64,000 bases of DNA. Origin: Listeria innocua. Its GTDB lineage: Bacteria; Bacillota; Bacilli; Lactobacillales; Listeriaceae. Below are positions 43,502-52,442 of the stretch, piece by piece. Below the pieces are notes generated by a model. The model was given only the letters and a program-made list of their open reading frames with translations. It made no database searches and was not told where the DNA came from. The stretch spans positions 2,092,001 through 2,156,000 of the forward strand of contig NZ_CP117229.1 in assembly GCF_028596125.1 (NCBI RefSeq), given 5' to 3'. A program made the position numbers and the translations under genes. Numbering within the stretch: position 1 is the stretch's first letter; the number at the start of each line of letters is the position of its first letter.

Positions 43502-43891
43502 ATGACTGCAAAAATGTTACATACGTGTATCCGCGTAAAAAATCTAACTGAATCCATTGCTTTTTATGAAAAAGCATTAGGGTTAAAAGAAGTTCGTCGT
43601 AAAGATTTCCCTGATTTCGAATTTACTTTAGTTTATATGGCGTTTGAAGAAGGCGGTTTTGAACTAGAATTAACTTACAACTATGATCAAAAAGAAGCTT
43701 ACGATTTAGGAAACGGCTATGGTCATTTAGCTGTTGGTGTTCCTGATGTACGTGCTTTACTTGAGGAACATAAAGAAGCTGGCTACACTGTCACAGACTT
43801 AAAAGGACTTCCAGGTGAAGATCCATTCTATTACTTCTTAACAGATCCAGATGGTTATAAAACAGAAATCATTCAAGATGGCGCTTTATAA
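43502..43891 (+). CDS. gloA: Lactoylglutathione lyase-type glyoxalase I
   Basis: A 129-residue vicinal-oxygen-chelate protein with two repeats of the beta-alpha-beta3 unit. Metal ligands fit His7 (MLHTCIRV), Glu in GGFELELTYN (about 56), His in GYGHLAVGV (about 75) and Glu in YKTEIIQD (about 123). In Firmicutes the thiol cofactor is probably bacillithiol or another low-molecular thiol in place of glutathione; that is inference. AAAAGGAGG precedes the ATG. Confidence 0.9.
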   Translation: MTAKMLHTCIRVKNLTESIAFYEKALGLKEVRRKDFPDFEFTLVYMAFEEGGFELELTYNYDQKEAYDLGNGYGHLAVGVPDVRALLEEHKEAGYTVTDLKGLPGEDPFYYFLTDPDGYKTEIIQDGAL

Positions 43892-43916
43892 TTAGGAAGA
43901 GAACTGGAGACTTCTA

Positions 43917-44075
43917 ATGATAAAATATTTCATAATTATTTTAATTGCATTAGCCATCAATGGGATTAGTTTTCTATTCCATAATGATGTAGCTAATCTT
44001 ATCGCTGTTATCATTACAGCAGTATTGCTCGTTTATTTAATGGTAGATTTAACCAAAATGTATCGACGCAAATGA
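43917..44075 (+). CDS. Small membrane protein, 52 residues
   Basis: A short gene 25 bp after glyoxalase I, with GGAG 7 bp before the ATG and a terminator 2 bp after the stop. It encodes two hydrophobic segments (about 3-19 and 25-43) and a basic end (KMYRRK). No family is recognised. It is probably co-transcribed with gloA. Confidence 0.72.
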   Translation: MIKYFIIILIALAINGISFLFHNDVANLIAVIITAVLLVYLMVDLTKMYRRK

Positions 44076-44077
44076 AA

Positions 44078-44118
44078 AAGGACCAGCAAAATCTAATAGA
44101 TTCTGCTGGCTCTTTTTT
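44078..44118. terminator. Bidirectional terminator
   Basis: AGGACCAGCAAAATCT pairs imperfectly with GATTCTGCTGGCTCT, with A and T runs, between convergent genes. Confidence 0.85.
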
Positions 44119-44119
44119 A

Positions 44120-45049
44120 TTATTGAATGACTAGGTTACTTGCGACTTGTTTTGACTCTTTCATCAGGTTTTCGATAATATCACTTGTGGAACGAATTTC
44201 AGTTAACATTCCACAAATTTGCCCAGCCATAACGGAACCATTTTCAACGTCACCTTCATGGACTGCTTTTCTAAGAGAGCCAAGTGTTAATTCTTCTAAC
44301 TTATCTCTAGAAGCATTTTCGTTTTCTAGTTCTACATATTTCTTAATCATTGGGTTTTTAATACTTCTAACTGGCGCACCATTTCGGCGGCCTGTTACAG
44401 TTGTGCTCGTATCAGTGGCGTCAAGTACCGCTTGCTTAAAGCTAGCAGGAACAGGACATTCCTCAGCAACAAGGAAAAGTGTACCGATTTGGACACCGCT
44501 TGCACCTAATGCATAAACTGCTGCCATTCCGTGGCCATCTGCAATACCACCTGCTGCAATGACGGGGATATTTACTGCTGAAACGACTTGACGAACTAGC
44601 GCCATCGTTGTTGTTTCACCAACATGCCCTCCTGCTTCTGTACCTTCTGCAACAACTGCATCGACACCGATTTCTTCCATTTTTTGTGCAATTTTTACAG
44701 ACGGGATAACGGCGATAACTTTAATTCCAGCTGCTTTAAATTTTTCCATAAATGGTTTAGGTGTTCCTGCCCCAGTTGTAACAACGCGCACATCTTCTTC
44801 AATAATGACATCGACAAGTTCTGGACAATTTGGCATCATCAGCATGATATTTACAGCGAACGGTTTCGTTGTTTTTTCTTTACAAAGGCGAATTTGTTCT
44901 CGTAACGTGTCTGCTGACATTCCACCTGATGCGATAATTCCTAGCCCACCTGCATTTGATACCGCGGAAGCTAATTCATATGTGGCAATTTGTGCCATTG
45001 CCCCTTGTAAAATTGGATATTTGATTTGTAGCATTTCAGTTAAACTCAT
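44120..45049 (-). CDS. fabK: FabK-like enoyl-ACP reductase II / nitronate monooxygenase family
   Basis: A 309-residue FMN-dependent TIM barrel. AEGTEAGGHVGETTTMALV (about 134-152), PVIAAGGIADGHG and the C-terminal GDVENGSVMAGQICGM are nearly the segments I know from pneumococcal FabK, including the His in AGGH. That favours enoyl-ACP reductase II over nitronate monooxygenase, its sister family. L. monocytogenes is reported to have a functional FabK besides FabI; whether it is this gene I cannot confirm. It is the third gene of the sigma-54 operon, an unusual setting for a fatty-acid gene. Confidence 0.75.
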   Translation of the reverse strand: MSLTEMLQIKYPILQGAMAQIATYELASAVSNAGGLGIIASGGMSADTLREQIRLCKEKTTKPFAVNIMLMMPNCPELVDVIIEEDVRVVTTGAGTPKPFMEKFKAAGIKVIAVIPSVKIAQKMEEIGVDAVVAEGTEAGGHVGETTTMALVRQVVSAVNIPVIAAGGIADGHGMAAVYALGASGVQIGTLFLVAEECPVPASFKQAVLDATDTSTTVTGRRNGAPVRSIKNPMIKKYVELENENASRDKLEELTLGSLRKAVHEGDVENGSVMAGQICGMLTEIRSTSDIIENLMKESKQVASNLVIQ

Positions 45050-45070
45050 TTTCTTTTCTCCTCTCTATTT

Positions 45071-46294
45071 TTACGCTAATTCTTTCGTTGGTTGTTTTTT
45101 CTCACGTAATTTATAAACAATATTAATACAAAGTCCTACAGCAGCAAGCGCGATAGCTATATAGAAAGCTTGTGTGAAGTCGCCACCGTTTTGACCGGCA
45201 ATTTGCGCTGCCATTTTTGGTGCAAAGAAAGCTGCTGTGGAATAACCAATGAAGACGATTCCGTAGTTGACGCCTTGATTTTTCGGACCGTAATTTTCCA
45301 TAACGATAGATGGGAAAACACCCATTGTCCCGCCAAAGCAAAGTCCAAGTCCAATGATTCCGATAACAAACCCAACAACCGATTGAAGCGTTGCAAGTGC
45401 TAGTAAAGATAAAGCAATAACTGTATAGATAATCATTAATGTATTAGATCTACCTAGACGGTCAGATACAGCGCCCCAAACTACTCGACCTAAACAGTTG
45501 CTTAGTGAATAAATACTAACGTAAGCAGCCGCCGATGCAGCCGTTAAGCCAAACATATTTTGACCAATTAAGGATGCATTAGAAGCAATCATCAGACCTG
45601 AGAATGCGCCAATACCTAGCATTAAAAGAATCAGATAAAAAGTAACTGTTCGAACCATTCCCGTCCAAGGTACATTTACCATACCAGCTGCATTTCCAGC
45701 AGGTGGTGTCCAGCCTTTTGGTGCATAACCAGCTGGTGCGACGCGAATAAGGAAACTACATCCAATGACAACTGCGATATAAACAGCTCCCATAATTTTA
45801 AATGCTGTCATTACGTTATATGTTTCAATTAAGTGGTTCGCAATCGGTGCAGCAATAATTGTCGCTCCACCCATTCCTGCAGTAATAAGTCCAGAAGCAA
45901 GACCACGTTTATCTGGGAAAAGACGAATCGTGTTACTAAGACAACCTGAATACGCAAAACCTTGTCCAAGCCCAGCAAGAACACCATAAGACAAGTAAAG
46001 CATCGTCGTTGAAGTAGCAAAACCTGTCAGTGCAAAACCAAGCCCAAAGAGGATTCCCCCAATTAAAATGGCCCATTTTGCTTTCCCTTTATCCGTTAAA
46101 ATCCCACCTAAAATAGTTGGAATCGGTCCAATCGCCGCATTAATTGTAAATGCCATCATAACTTGTGGAATTGTCCAACCATGAGCAGCACTAAGCGGTC
46201 CAGCAAAAACACTAAACGCATATACCGCACCGGTACAAAGCAGAACACCAACAGAGCCAATCAAGACTCCCCAACGGTTTATTTCTTTTGTCAT
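45071..46294 (-). CDS. MFS transporter, oxalate/formate antiporter (OFA) type
   Basis: A 407-residue twelve-segment MFS carrier. The first helix (GVLLCTGAVYAFSVFAGPLS) and the loop after helix 2 (GGILTDKGKAKWAI) are typical of the OFA group that moves small carboxylates. Its start overlaps the CoA-transferase stop by four bases (ATGA), so the two are coupled. It likely brings in the acid that the CoA transferase activates, or exchanges substrate for product. Confidence 0.85.
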   Translation of the reverse strand: MTKEINRWGVLIGSVGVLLCTGAVYAFSVFAGPLSAAHGWTIPQVMMAFTINAAIGPIPTILGGILTDKGKAKWAILIGGILFGLGFALTGFATSTTMLYLSYGVLAGLGQGFAYSGCLSNTIRLFPDKRGLASGLITAGMGGATIIAAPIANHLIETYNVMTAFKIMGAVYIAVVIGCSFLIRVAPAGYAPKGWTPPAGNAAGMVNVPWTGMVRTVTFYLILLMLGIGAFSGLMIASNASLIGQNMFGLTAASAAAYVSIYSLSNCLGRVVWGAVSDRLGRSNTLMIIYTVIALSLLALATLQSVVGFVIGIIGLGLCFGGTMGVFPSIVMENYGPKNQGVNYGIVFIGYSTAAFFAPKMAAQIAGQNGGDFTQAFYIAIALAAVGLCINIVYKLREKKQPTKELA

Positions 46295-47874
46295 ATAGAT
46301 ACTCCCTCTCTTGTTTGTTTTTCAATAATAGCTTTTAAGCCACCCCATTGTTCGCTAAACATACCGCTATCCATTACTTTTAAATCACTCGCAATAACGG
46401 GTTCGAATTCCATTTGTCCAAGAATATCTTTTTCTAAATCAACGCCTGGTGCGATTTCTGTTAGAACCATTTTGCCATTTTCTAAACGGAATACAGCTCG
46501 TTCTGTCACATAGAGAATTGTTTGGTCGGTCGTTGAAGCGTATTCGCCGCTAAATGTGATTTGTTGAACTTGTTTGATAAACTTTTTAGCTTTTCCTTCT
46601 TGTAAAATCTCTAGTTTGCCGTCAGCTACTCGCGTCTTTAATCCACCTGCAGTAAAAGTTCCGGCAAAAATTAATTTTTTCGCTGATTGGGAGATATTAA
46701 TAAATCCACCACAGCCAGCAACTCTTGAGCCAAACTTGCTGACATTCACATTACCGGATTCGTCTGTTTGCGCCAAACCAAGTACGGATAAATCAAGTCC
46801 GCCACCATCGTAAAAATCGAACTGCGAATGATGATCGACAATAGCTTCACTGTTATACGCATGACCGAAATCTGCTAAACCAGCTGGAACACCGCCAACA
46901 GATCCTGCTTCGGTTGTTAGTATTAATTGGTCACTCACGCCTTCTTCCGCTGCAACAGTAGAAACATTTACTGGAATTCCTACACCTAAATTTAAAATGG
47001 TTTGTGGTTCTAGTTCTGCTGCAGAACGACGCGCAATCACTTTACGGTCATCTAACGCAAGTGGCTCAATATCGCCAAGAGGAACTTGAATGTGTCCAGA
47101 GAAAGCTGGATTATACTGTGTATTTTCAGTTTGGAAATGATTTTCTGGTTCTGAAATAACAATATGATCAACTAAAATTCCTGGAACTCTTACATCTTTA
47201 GGATTAAGCGATCCTTTTTTCGCAACAGATTCTACTTGAGCGATAACAATTCCGCCTGAATTTCGAACAGCCTGCGCAATTGGCAAGACTTCCATATGTA
47301 AGCCTTCTTTTTCTAAAGTTAAGTTCCCAAATTCATCTGCCACAGTTCCGCGAATGAGTGCAACTTGAATTGGAAAACTTGGATAAAATAGCCATTCTTC
47401 GTCTTGAATCGTCAATAGCTCTACTAAGTTATCTTTAGAACTCGCGGACATTTTCGCCCCTTCAATACGCGGGTCTACAAATGTTCCCATACCAATTTTT
47501 GTAATAACGCCTGGTCGCTTAGCTGCGATTTCCCGGTAAAGTTGCGTAATTACACCTTGTGGTAAATTGTATGCTTCACATTTGTCTTCTTCAATTAGTT
47601 TCGCCATTTTAGGAGAAGCAATCGCAATTCCGCCAATCCAGCGTTTAATTAATCCTTCATGTCCCCAATGACTCATTCCTTTTTCCCTGCGATCACCAAG
47701 CGCACTAGCATGCATAACGGTTAGATTACGCGGAGCCCCTTCTTCTAAAAAACGCTTTTCAACCGCGATAGCCATTTCTTCATTAACACAAGCTAAACCG
47801 AAACCACTAAAAGCTACAGTATCGCCATCTTTTATTAATTTTGCTGCTTCACTTGCTTTTATTACTTTTGACAA
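46291..47874 (-). CDS. Acyl-CoA:carboxylate CoA-transferase (propionate/acetate type)
   Basis: A 527-residue fused alpha-beta family I CoA transferase. The N-terminal half has VAFSGFGLACVNEEM; the active-site Glu is in LTTEAGSVGGVPAG (about 330), where the CoA thioester forms. It moves CoA between short-chain acids. The frame opens at a GTG at 47883 that abuts AAGGAG; the TTG at 47874, 8 bp after AAGGAG, is a better start. It is the first gene of the operon, behind a sigma-54 promoter. Confidence 0.87.
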   Translation of the reverse strand: MSKVIKASEAAKLIKDGDTVAFSGFGLACVNEEMAIAVEKRFLEEGAPRNLTVMHASALGDRREKGMSHWGHEGLIKRWIGGIAIASPKMAKLIEEDKCEAYNLPQGVITQLYREIAAKRPGVITKIGMGTFVDPRIEGAKMSASSKDNLVELLTIQDEEWLFYPSFPIQVALIRGTVADEFGNLTLEKEGLHMEVLPIAQAVRNSGGIVIAQVESVAKKGSLNPKDVRVPGILVDHIVISEPENHFQTENTQYNPAFSGHIQVPLGDIEPLALDDRKVIARRSAAELEPQTILNLGVGIPVNVSTVAAEEGVSDQLILTTEAGSVGGVPAGLADFGHAYNSEAIVDHHSQFDFYDGGGLDLSVLGLAQTDESGNVNVSKFGSRVAGCGGFINISQSAKKLIFAGTFTAGGLKTRVADGKLEILQEGKAKKFIKQVQQITFSGEYASTTDQTILYVTERAVFRLENGKMVLTEIAPGVDLEKDILGQMEFEPVIASDLKVMDSGMFSEQWGGLKAIIEKQTREGVSI

Positions 47875-47937
47875 ATTCCTCACTCCTTATTGTTCAATTA
47901 TTCACATATATTTGTAATGATACGCACTTACTTATAA

Positions 47938-47954
47938 AGCAACTTTCATGCCAA
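47938..47954 (-). promoter_or_regulatory. Sigma-54 (-24/-12) promoter of the CoA-transferase operon
   Basis: TGGCATGAAAGTTGCT on the minus strand matches TGGCAC-N5-TTGCW with one mismatch and exact GG-to-GC spacing, about 65 bp before the start codon. Confidence 0.87.
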
Positions 47955-48004
47955 CATTTAAAATGGCTTTATATCAACCTTTTTAAATTTAAGCATTATT
48001 AATC

Positions 48005-48064
48005 GTCGCAAAAAAGCGACATAAAAATTAGCACTGTTACAAAAAATAGTCGCGAAAATGCAAC
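48005..48064. promoter_or_regulatory. Two upstream activator sites for the sigma-54 promoter
   Basis: GTCGC-AAAAAA-GCGAC (48005-48020) is a perfect 5-bp inverted repeat; GTCGC-N6-GCAAC (48049-48064) is a one-mismatch copy 44 bp further up. Both lie 50-110 bp upstream of the -24 element, where enhancer-binding proteins bind. Confidence 0.75.
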
Positions 48065-48098
48065 AAAAAAACCTAATCGCGTATTCCGATTAGGTTTT
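48065..48098 (-). terminator. Terminator of the sigma-54 activator gene
   Basis: AACCTAATC pairs with GATTAGGTT, followed by T residues on the minus strand, 6 bp after the stop. Confidence 0.85.
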
Positions 48099-48103
48099 CT
48101 AAA

Positions 48104-49471
48104 TTAATGAAGTGTTTTTAGTTTTCGATATAAAACAGAGCGATGAATCCCAAGCACACTAGCCGCTTTTGTCACGTTTCCATCACTTTCTTCGAGCACT
48201 CGCAATATAAAGTGTTTTTCCACGTCTTGTAAATAATCTTTTAAATGAAGTGATTCTTTTTTCGTTTGCTCTTTAAAATGTAAGTCTAGCGCAAAATCAT
48301 CTGTTTCAGAAACTGTCACTTCTTTATTACCAGACATAACAACTAAGCGTTCAATCTGGTTTCTAAGTTCACGTACATTTCCTGGCCAGTTATGAGAAAG
48401 TAATTCTTTCGTTTTATCGCCGCTTAATTGAAAATCTTTTTGATACTTTTGATTAAATTTTTGAATGAACTGACGTGCAAGGCCAATAATATCTTGCGGT
48501 CGCTCTCTAAGTGCTGGAATATGAACCGGCACTACATTAATACGATAATATAAATCACGCCTAAACGTTCCTTTTTCAACCATTTCGCCAAGGTTTCGAT
48601 TTGTCGCTGAAATAAGTCTAAAGCGCCGTTTCGTCTCAGTTGTTGAGCCCAGTCTTCTTACCTCGCCAGTTTCAAGCACTCGGAGCATTTTCGCTTGAAG
48701 CTCTAACGGCATTTCAGAAATTTCATCTAAAAATAGTGTGCCGCCATCAGCTAGCTCAAGCATCCCGGGTTTTTCAATATCCGCACCGGTAAATGAACCT
48801 TTTTCATGTCCGAAAAGCTCAGATTCAAATAATGCTTTTGGGATTGCCGCACAGTTAATCGAGATAAATGGTCCAGCAGCTTGTTCACTTTTTTCATGAA
48901 TATAGCGCGACAAGACTTCTTTACCAGTACCGGACTCCCCGTATAATAAGACTTTACTGTCAAACGGGGCTATTTGATTGCATACTCGAACTATCTGTTT
49001 CATCGCGACGCTCTCCGCTACTATCACGGTGCCATCATTTTCTTTATAATCTTCAAGAAGAAGTGACTCTTTATTGCCCGAAATTGCCTCACCACGCCAT
49101 GTTTTAAAACTATCTGGTTGCGTTTCATCTGACATCGTAACAACTAAATGCACGGTGCCATCTGGATAGAGAATTGGCGTAGAAGTCGAACGAATACTAA
49201 AACCTTTCTTCGTATTGATAACTTTTGTTTTCTTTTGTTTGGTTCGGATTGCTTCTAGCGTGACAGAATCATTGTACACACCGTCTTCCACTAAGTCCCT
49301 TACATTACAACGAAGTAATTCTTCAAGCGACATTCCGACCGTAAGCGCAGTGAATTTATTAGAAATTAAAATATTACCGTCTGCATCAGTGACAAAAAGC
49401 GTCGTCGGCATGTCCTTATTTAATTCACCAAATGACTGTACTCCCAGCAAGTTATCCATTAAGTCAAACAT
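48104..49471 (-). CDS. Sigma-54-dependent transcriptional activator (PAS, AAA+, Fis)
   Basis: A 455-residue enhancer-binding protein. A PAS domain (about 20-120) precedes the AAA+ domain with Walker A GESGTGKE, the sigma-54 contact loop GSFTGA (a Ser variant of GAFTGA), Walker B GGTLFLDEI and the arginine finger region. A Fis-type helix-turn-helix ends the protein (VTKAASVLGIHRSVLYRKL). The ATG at 49471 has AAAGGATGAG upstream; the frame opens earlier at a TTG at 49525 with no binding site. No PTS domains, unlike Listeria ManR. It is the likely activator of the CoA-transferase operon. Confidence 0.92.
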   Translation of the reverse strand: MFDLMDNLLGVQSFGELNKDMPTTLFVTDADGNILISNKFTALTVGMSLEELLRCNVRDLVEDGVYNDSVTLEAIRTKQKKTKVINTKKGFSIRSTSTPILYPDGTVHLVVTMSDETQPDSFKTWRGEAISGNKESLLLEDYKENDGTVIVAESVAMKQIVRVCNQIAPFDSKVLLYGESGTGKEVLSRYIHEKSEQAAGPFISINCAAIPKALFESELFGHEKGSFTGADIEKPGMLELADGGTLFLDEISEMPLELQAKMLRVLETGEVRRLGSTTETKRRFRLISATNRNLGEMVEKGTFRRDLYYRINVVPVHIPALRERPQDIIGLARQFIQKFNQKYQKDFQLSGDKTKELLSHNWPGNVRELRNQIERLVVMSGNKEVTVSETDDFALDLHFKEQTKKESLHLKDYLQDVEKHFILRVLEESDGNVTKAASVLGIHRSVLYRKLKTLH

Positions 49472-49528
49472 TAAAAGCTCATCCTTTTGGACTAGTTTCC
49501 TAGTTATTTGCTCATCATTACACAATCT

Positions 49529-49573
49529 ATTATAACATAAGACGTCTGCTAGAAGTACTCGTTTTTTTGCGAC
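49529..49573 (-). promoter_or_regulatory. Promoter of the sigma-54 activator gene with a related palindrome
   Basis: TATAAT at 49529-49534; the -35 at 17 bp is weak (TACTTC). Immediately upstream, CTCGTTTTTTTGCGAC (49558-49573) matches the enhancer palindrome at 14 of 16 positions, suggesting autoregulation. Confidence 0.6.
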
Positions 49574-49576
49574 AAG

Positions 49577-50650
49577 CTAATTTCCATCTGCAATACAAAC
49601 ACGATTTCGTCCGGTTAATTTTGCTTTATACAGGGCTTCATCGGCAGATTTAAACAAACCTTCACTTGTATTAGCACCATCTTTACTACTGCTAACACCA
49701 ACTGAAATCGTAATTTTCACTAGTTTTCCACTCGGTATCATAAAATCGTGCTCTTCCGTTTCTTTTCGCACTTGTTCAGCAAAAAAATTACCTTTTTCAA
49801 TCGGACAATCTAATAAGACAATGGAAAATTCTTCCCCGCCATTTCTAAATGCCTCAGAACCATCTGATGTGTTTCGTTTTAAAATAATAGCTAATTGTTT
49901 CAAAATGGCATCACCAGCGTCATGGCCGTATGTATCGTTAATATTTTTAAAGTAATCTATATCAATTAACATTAATGTCACTTGTCTACTTCCGGCGTCC
50001 ATCACATGGTTGATTTTTTCATCAAATTGCCTTACATTCGATAACCGCGTCAGATAATCGAGTGTAGAGTCTTGTTCGTATTTTTGAAACAATTGCTTTG
50101 ATTTAATCATATTCTTCATTAAACCTGCGGAAACAGCGCCAATTACAAGCGCGATAGATACAAATGTAAACATATTAACCCAGAAGTCTGGCTCTTTTGC
50201 TAAAATCAAATGTAAATTAATGACTACAAAACCGCACGCAATAATATTCAAAATAAAAACGCCCCAAATATTATATTTTTCTAAGCGTTTGCTAAAAAGA
50301 GCTGTTATAATGCCAATCAACATCATGATTACACCAGCCATCACTGCTGCAGAATTCACTGAAATTAAAAAGCGTGAAGTTGTAATAATGACCGCCGAAA
50401 CAATTGCCGGAATGGGCCCGCCGTAAAAGCCCACCATAATAATAGGAATATGACGCAAATCAACAATTACATTATTTGAAATCGGTATCCCAAAAATCAT
50501 TAGTGCAAATCCTAGCAGCCCTGCCCATACACCTATCACCATTTTTCTATTTATCGATAATTCTTTCGTAATTGGCTCTTTATAGACTAAAGAAATAATA
50601 TAAAATCCTGCGAGTAATATCGCTGCATTACTTACCAACTGTTCAACCAA
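49577..50650 (-). CDS. dgcC: Diguanylate cyclase with membrane sensor domain (DgcC-like)
   Basis: A 357-residue protein. Six membrane segments (about 5-180) resemble the 5TMR-LytS-type sensor; the GGDEF domain follows (about 190-357) with the active-site signature GGEEF in FRNGGEEFSIVLL, and DIDYFKNINDTYGHDAGD for metal and GTP binding. It makes c-di-GMP, which in Listeria drives exopolysaccharide production. By position it is the enzyme published as DgcC. It starts with TTG after AAAGGCGGGG. Confidence 0.87.
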   Translation of the reverse strand: MVEQLVSNAAILLAGFYIISLVYKEPITKELSINRKMVIGVWAGLLGFALMIFGIPISNNVIVDLRHIPIIMVGFYGGPIPAIVSAVIITTSRFLISVNSAAVMAGVIMMLIGIITALFSKRLEKYNIWGVFILNIIACGFVVINLHLILAKEPDFWVNMFTFVSIALVIGAVSAGLMKNMIKSKQLFQKYEQDSTLDYLTRLSNVRQFDEKINHVMDAGSRQVTLMLIDIDYFKNINDTYGHDAGDAILKQLAIILKRNTSDGSEAFRNGGEEFSIVLLDCPIEKGNFFAEQVRKETEEHDFMIPSGKLVKITISVGVSSSKDGANTSEGLFKSADEALYKAKLTGRNRVCIADGN

Positions 50651-50780
50651 AAAGCATCCCCGCCTTTCACTTTGTTATTTAATACCCCATTATGCTCACA
50701 ACTATTCATTCTCTCTATACAAAGAAACAACCCCTAAATGCGAAGTTGTTAAAAAATATCCATCTTTCTATTTTCTCATA

Positions 50781-50822
50781 AAAAATCCGCAAAAGAAAAT
50801 AATTCTCTCATGCGGATTTGTT
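50781..50822 (-). terminator. Terminator of the SDR gene
   Basis: AAATCCGCA pairs with TGCGGATTT, followed by T residues on the minus strand. The rest of 50651-50780 shows no gene. Confidence 0.8.
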
Positions 50823-50827
50823 ATTTT

Positions 50828-51589
50828 TTAGTAAGCTGTCCAACCAGCGTCTGCAGTAATTACCGTTCCGTTTACAAAACTAGCATCATCCGAAGCTAAA
50901 AATAGAGCTACTTTGGCGATTTCAGAGGCATCACCAGCGCGAGGGTTTGTTCCCATTCCAATCATAGCTCGTTCTTGCCCAAATTGATCTGGAGCATAAA
51001 TAGTAGTACCAATATTTGTATTTACAGCTCCAGGTGCTATAGCATTACAGCGAATATTTTTATTAGCATACTGGAAACCAACATTTTTTGTAAAACCAAC
51101 GACAGCATGCTTAGAAGCTGTATACGCTGCCCCTGCTCTTGAGCCAAACAAGCCTCCAGCAGATGCGATATTAACGATAACTCCCTGTCCTTTTTCTTCA
51201 AAGATATGAAGTGCTTTTCTAGTTGCTCGCATTACTCCAGTTGTATTTATCGCAAACACTTTATCCCAAAGCTCATCTGTTAATTCGCCGGCTGGGACAA
51301 AATTATCCATGATGCCCGCATTGTTTACTAAAATATCTAACGTTCCGTATGTCTCAGTAGCTTTGTTAATCATGCTTTCAATATCGTCTTGTTTCGTGAC
51401 ATTCGCAACAACCGCAAGTGCTGTCCCTTGTTCGTCTTCAATTAATGCGACTGTTTTTTGTGCCGCTTCTAAATTTAAATCCGCAACAACAACCTTCGCC
51501 CCTTCTTTCGCAAAAAGAACCGCAATTTGTTGCCCCATTCCAGAAGCTGCCCCTGTTACAACTGCTACTTTTCCAGCTAATTTCCCCAT
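50828..51589 (-). CDS. Short-chain dehydrogenase/reductase
   Basis: A 253-residue classical SDR. Cofactor motif TGAASGMG (about 13-20), NNAG (around 90), catalytic Ser in NIASAGG and the YxxxK pair in AAYTASKHAVVGF (Tyr about 157). The Asp in VVVADLN after beta-2 favours NAD(H). The ATG at 51589 has AAGGAGG upstream. It is divergent from a TetR gene that probably represses it. Substrate unknown. Confidence 0.9.
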   Translation of the reverse strand: MGKLAGKVAVVTGAASGMGQQIAVLFAKEGAKVVVADLNLEAAQKTVALIEDEQGTALAVVANVTKQDDIESMINKATETYGTLDILVNNAGIMDNFVPAGELTDELWDKVFAINTTGVMRATRKALHIFEEKGQGVIVNIASAGGLFGSRAGAAYTASKHAVVGFTKNVGFQYANKNIRCNAIAPGAVNTNIGTTIYAPDQFGQERAMIGMGTNPRAGDASEIAKVALFLASDDASFVNGTVITADAGWTAY

Positions 51590-51770
51590 TATTACTTCCT
51601 CCTTCACTTTTGATACGCTAAAAAGGATTAAATTTCACTCCTTCTTATTTCAATTATAGCCCCGATATAAAGCGCTTTCAATATGTAAAGAAAGCCTGTT
51701 TTGTTGATTAAGCAACACTTTTGCGTTATATGTATAGTAATAGGAAATTTTTCTCGGATGGGAGTTTCAA

Positions 51771-52337
51771 ATGATGGATAGAAGGATTAAAAAAACAAAG
51801 CAAGCCTTAAACCAAGCTTTATTTACTCTTCTTGATGAAAGACCTTTTCAACAGATTACGATTACGGATATTGTTACAGTAGCAGATGTTAACCGAGGCA
51901 CGTTCTATAAACATTACCGTGACAAAGAAGAACTTTTAGATAGCATCATTGATGAAGTGCTGGCTGATTTACAAAAAGCGTATCAAGACCCTTATACACA
52001 TAAGACGCCTTTTTCCATTCAAACACTTACACCTTCCATGATAAAAATTTTTGATCATGTTTATGGTCATCAAGCTTTTTATACACAAGTTATAAAATCT
52101 ACAATCCGTCCCAGTTTTCAAAATCAAGTTTGTGACGTTATTCGAGAACTGATTTTGAATGACTTTGATTATTCAGCTGATAGTTCGAGTATAGAGCCCA
52201 TGTTACTTGCGTCTTATCAAGCACATGCGATTTTCGGCATGATTGTTTTTTGGGCCGAAGAAAATTTTGCTCATTCGCCGGCGTTTATGTCAGAGCAACT
52301 TCTTCATATTATTCAGGCTAAAAACAAAGTCGTATAA
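51771..52337 (+). CDS. TetR-family regulator
   Basis: A 188-residue regulator with an N-terminal TetR helix-turn-helix (ITITDIVTVADVNRGTFYKH, about 28-47) and a C-terminal all-helical domain resembling the TetR_C_8 group. GGGAG lies 6 bp before the ATG. The 181-bp divergent spacer includes the palindrome AAAGCGCTTT (51670-51679), a candidate operator. Confidence 0.9.
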   Translation: MMDRRIKKTKQALNQALFTLLDERPFQQITITDIVTVADVNRGTFYKHYRDKEELLDSIIDEVLADLQKAYQDPYTHKTPFSIQTLTPSMIKIFDHVYGHQAFYTQVIKSTIRPSFQNQVCDVIRELILNDFDYSADSSSIEPMLLASYQAHAIFGMIVFWAEENFAHSPAFMSEQLLHIIQAKNKVV

Positions 52338-52442
52338 TTCTTACATATTTGTTATATTATTTTCCTTCTTTGTAACTTGAAACGAGGGCTTCATAATCCT
52401 AGCCTTGCTATAATAAAGACATCTTAGAAAGGTGTGTTGATT

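Noticed and set aside
44120-45049. Plain nitronate monooxygenase call for the FMN barrel
   Set aside because: The AGGHVGETTTMALV stretch and C-terminal GDVENGSVM segment look much more like FabK, although activity is untested.
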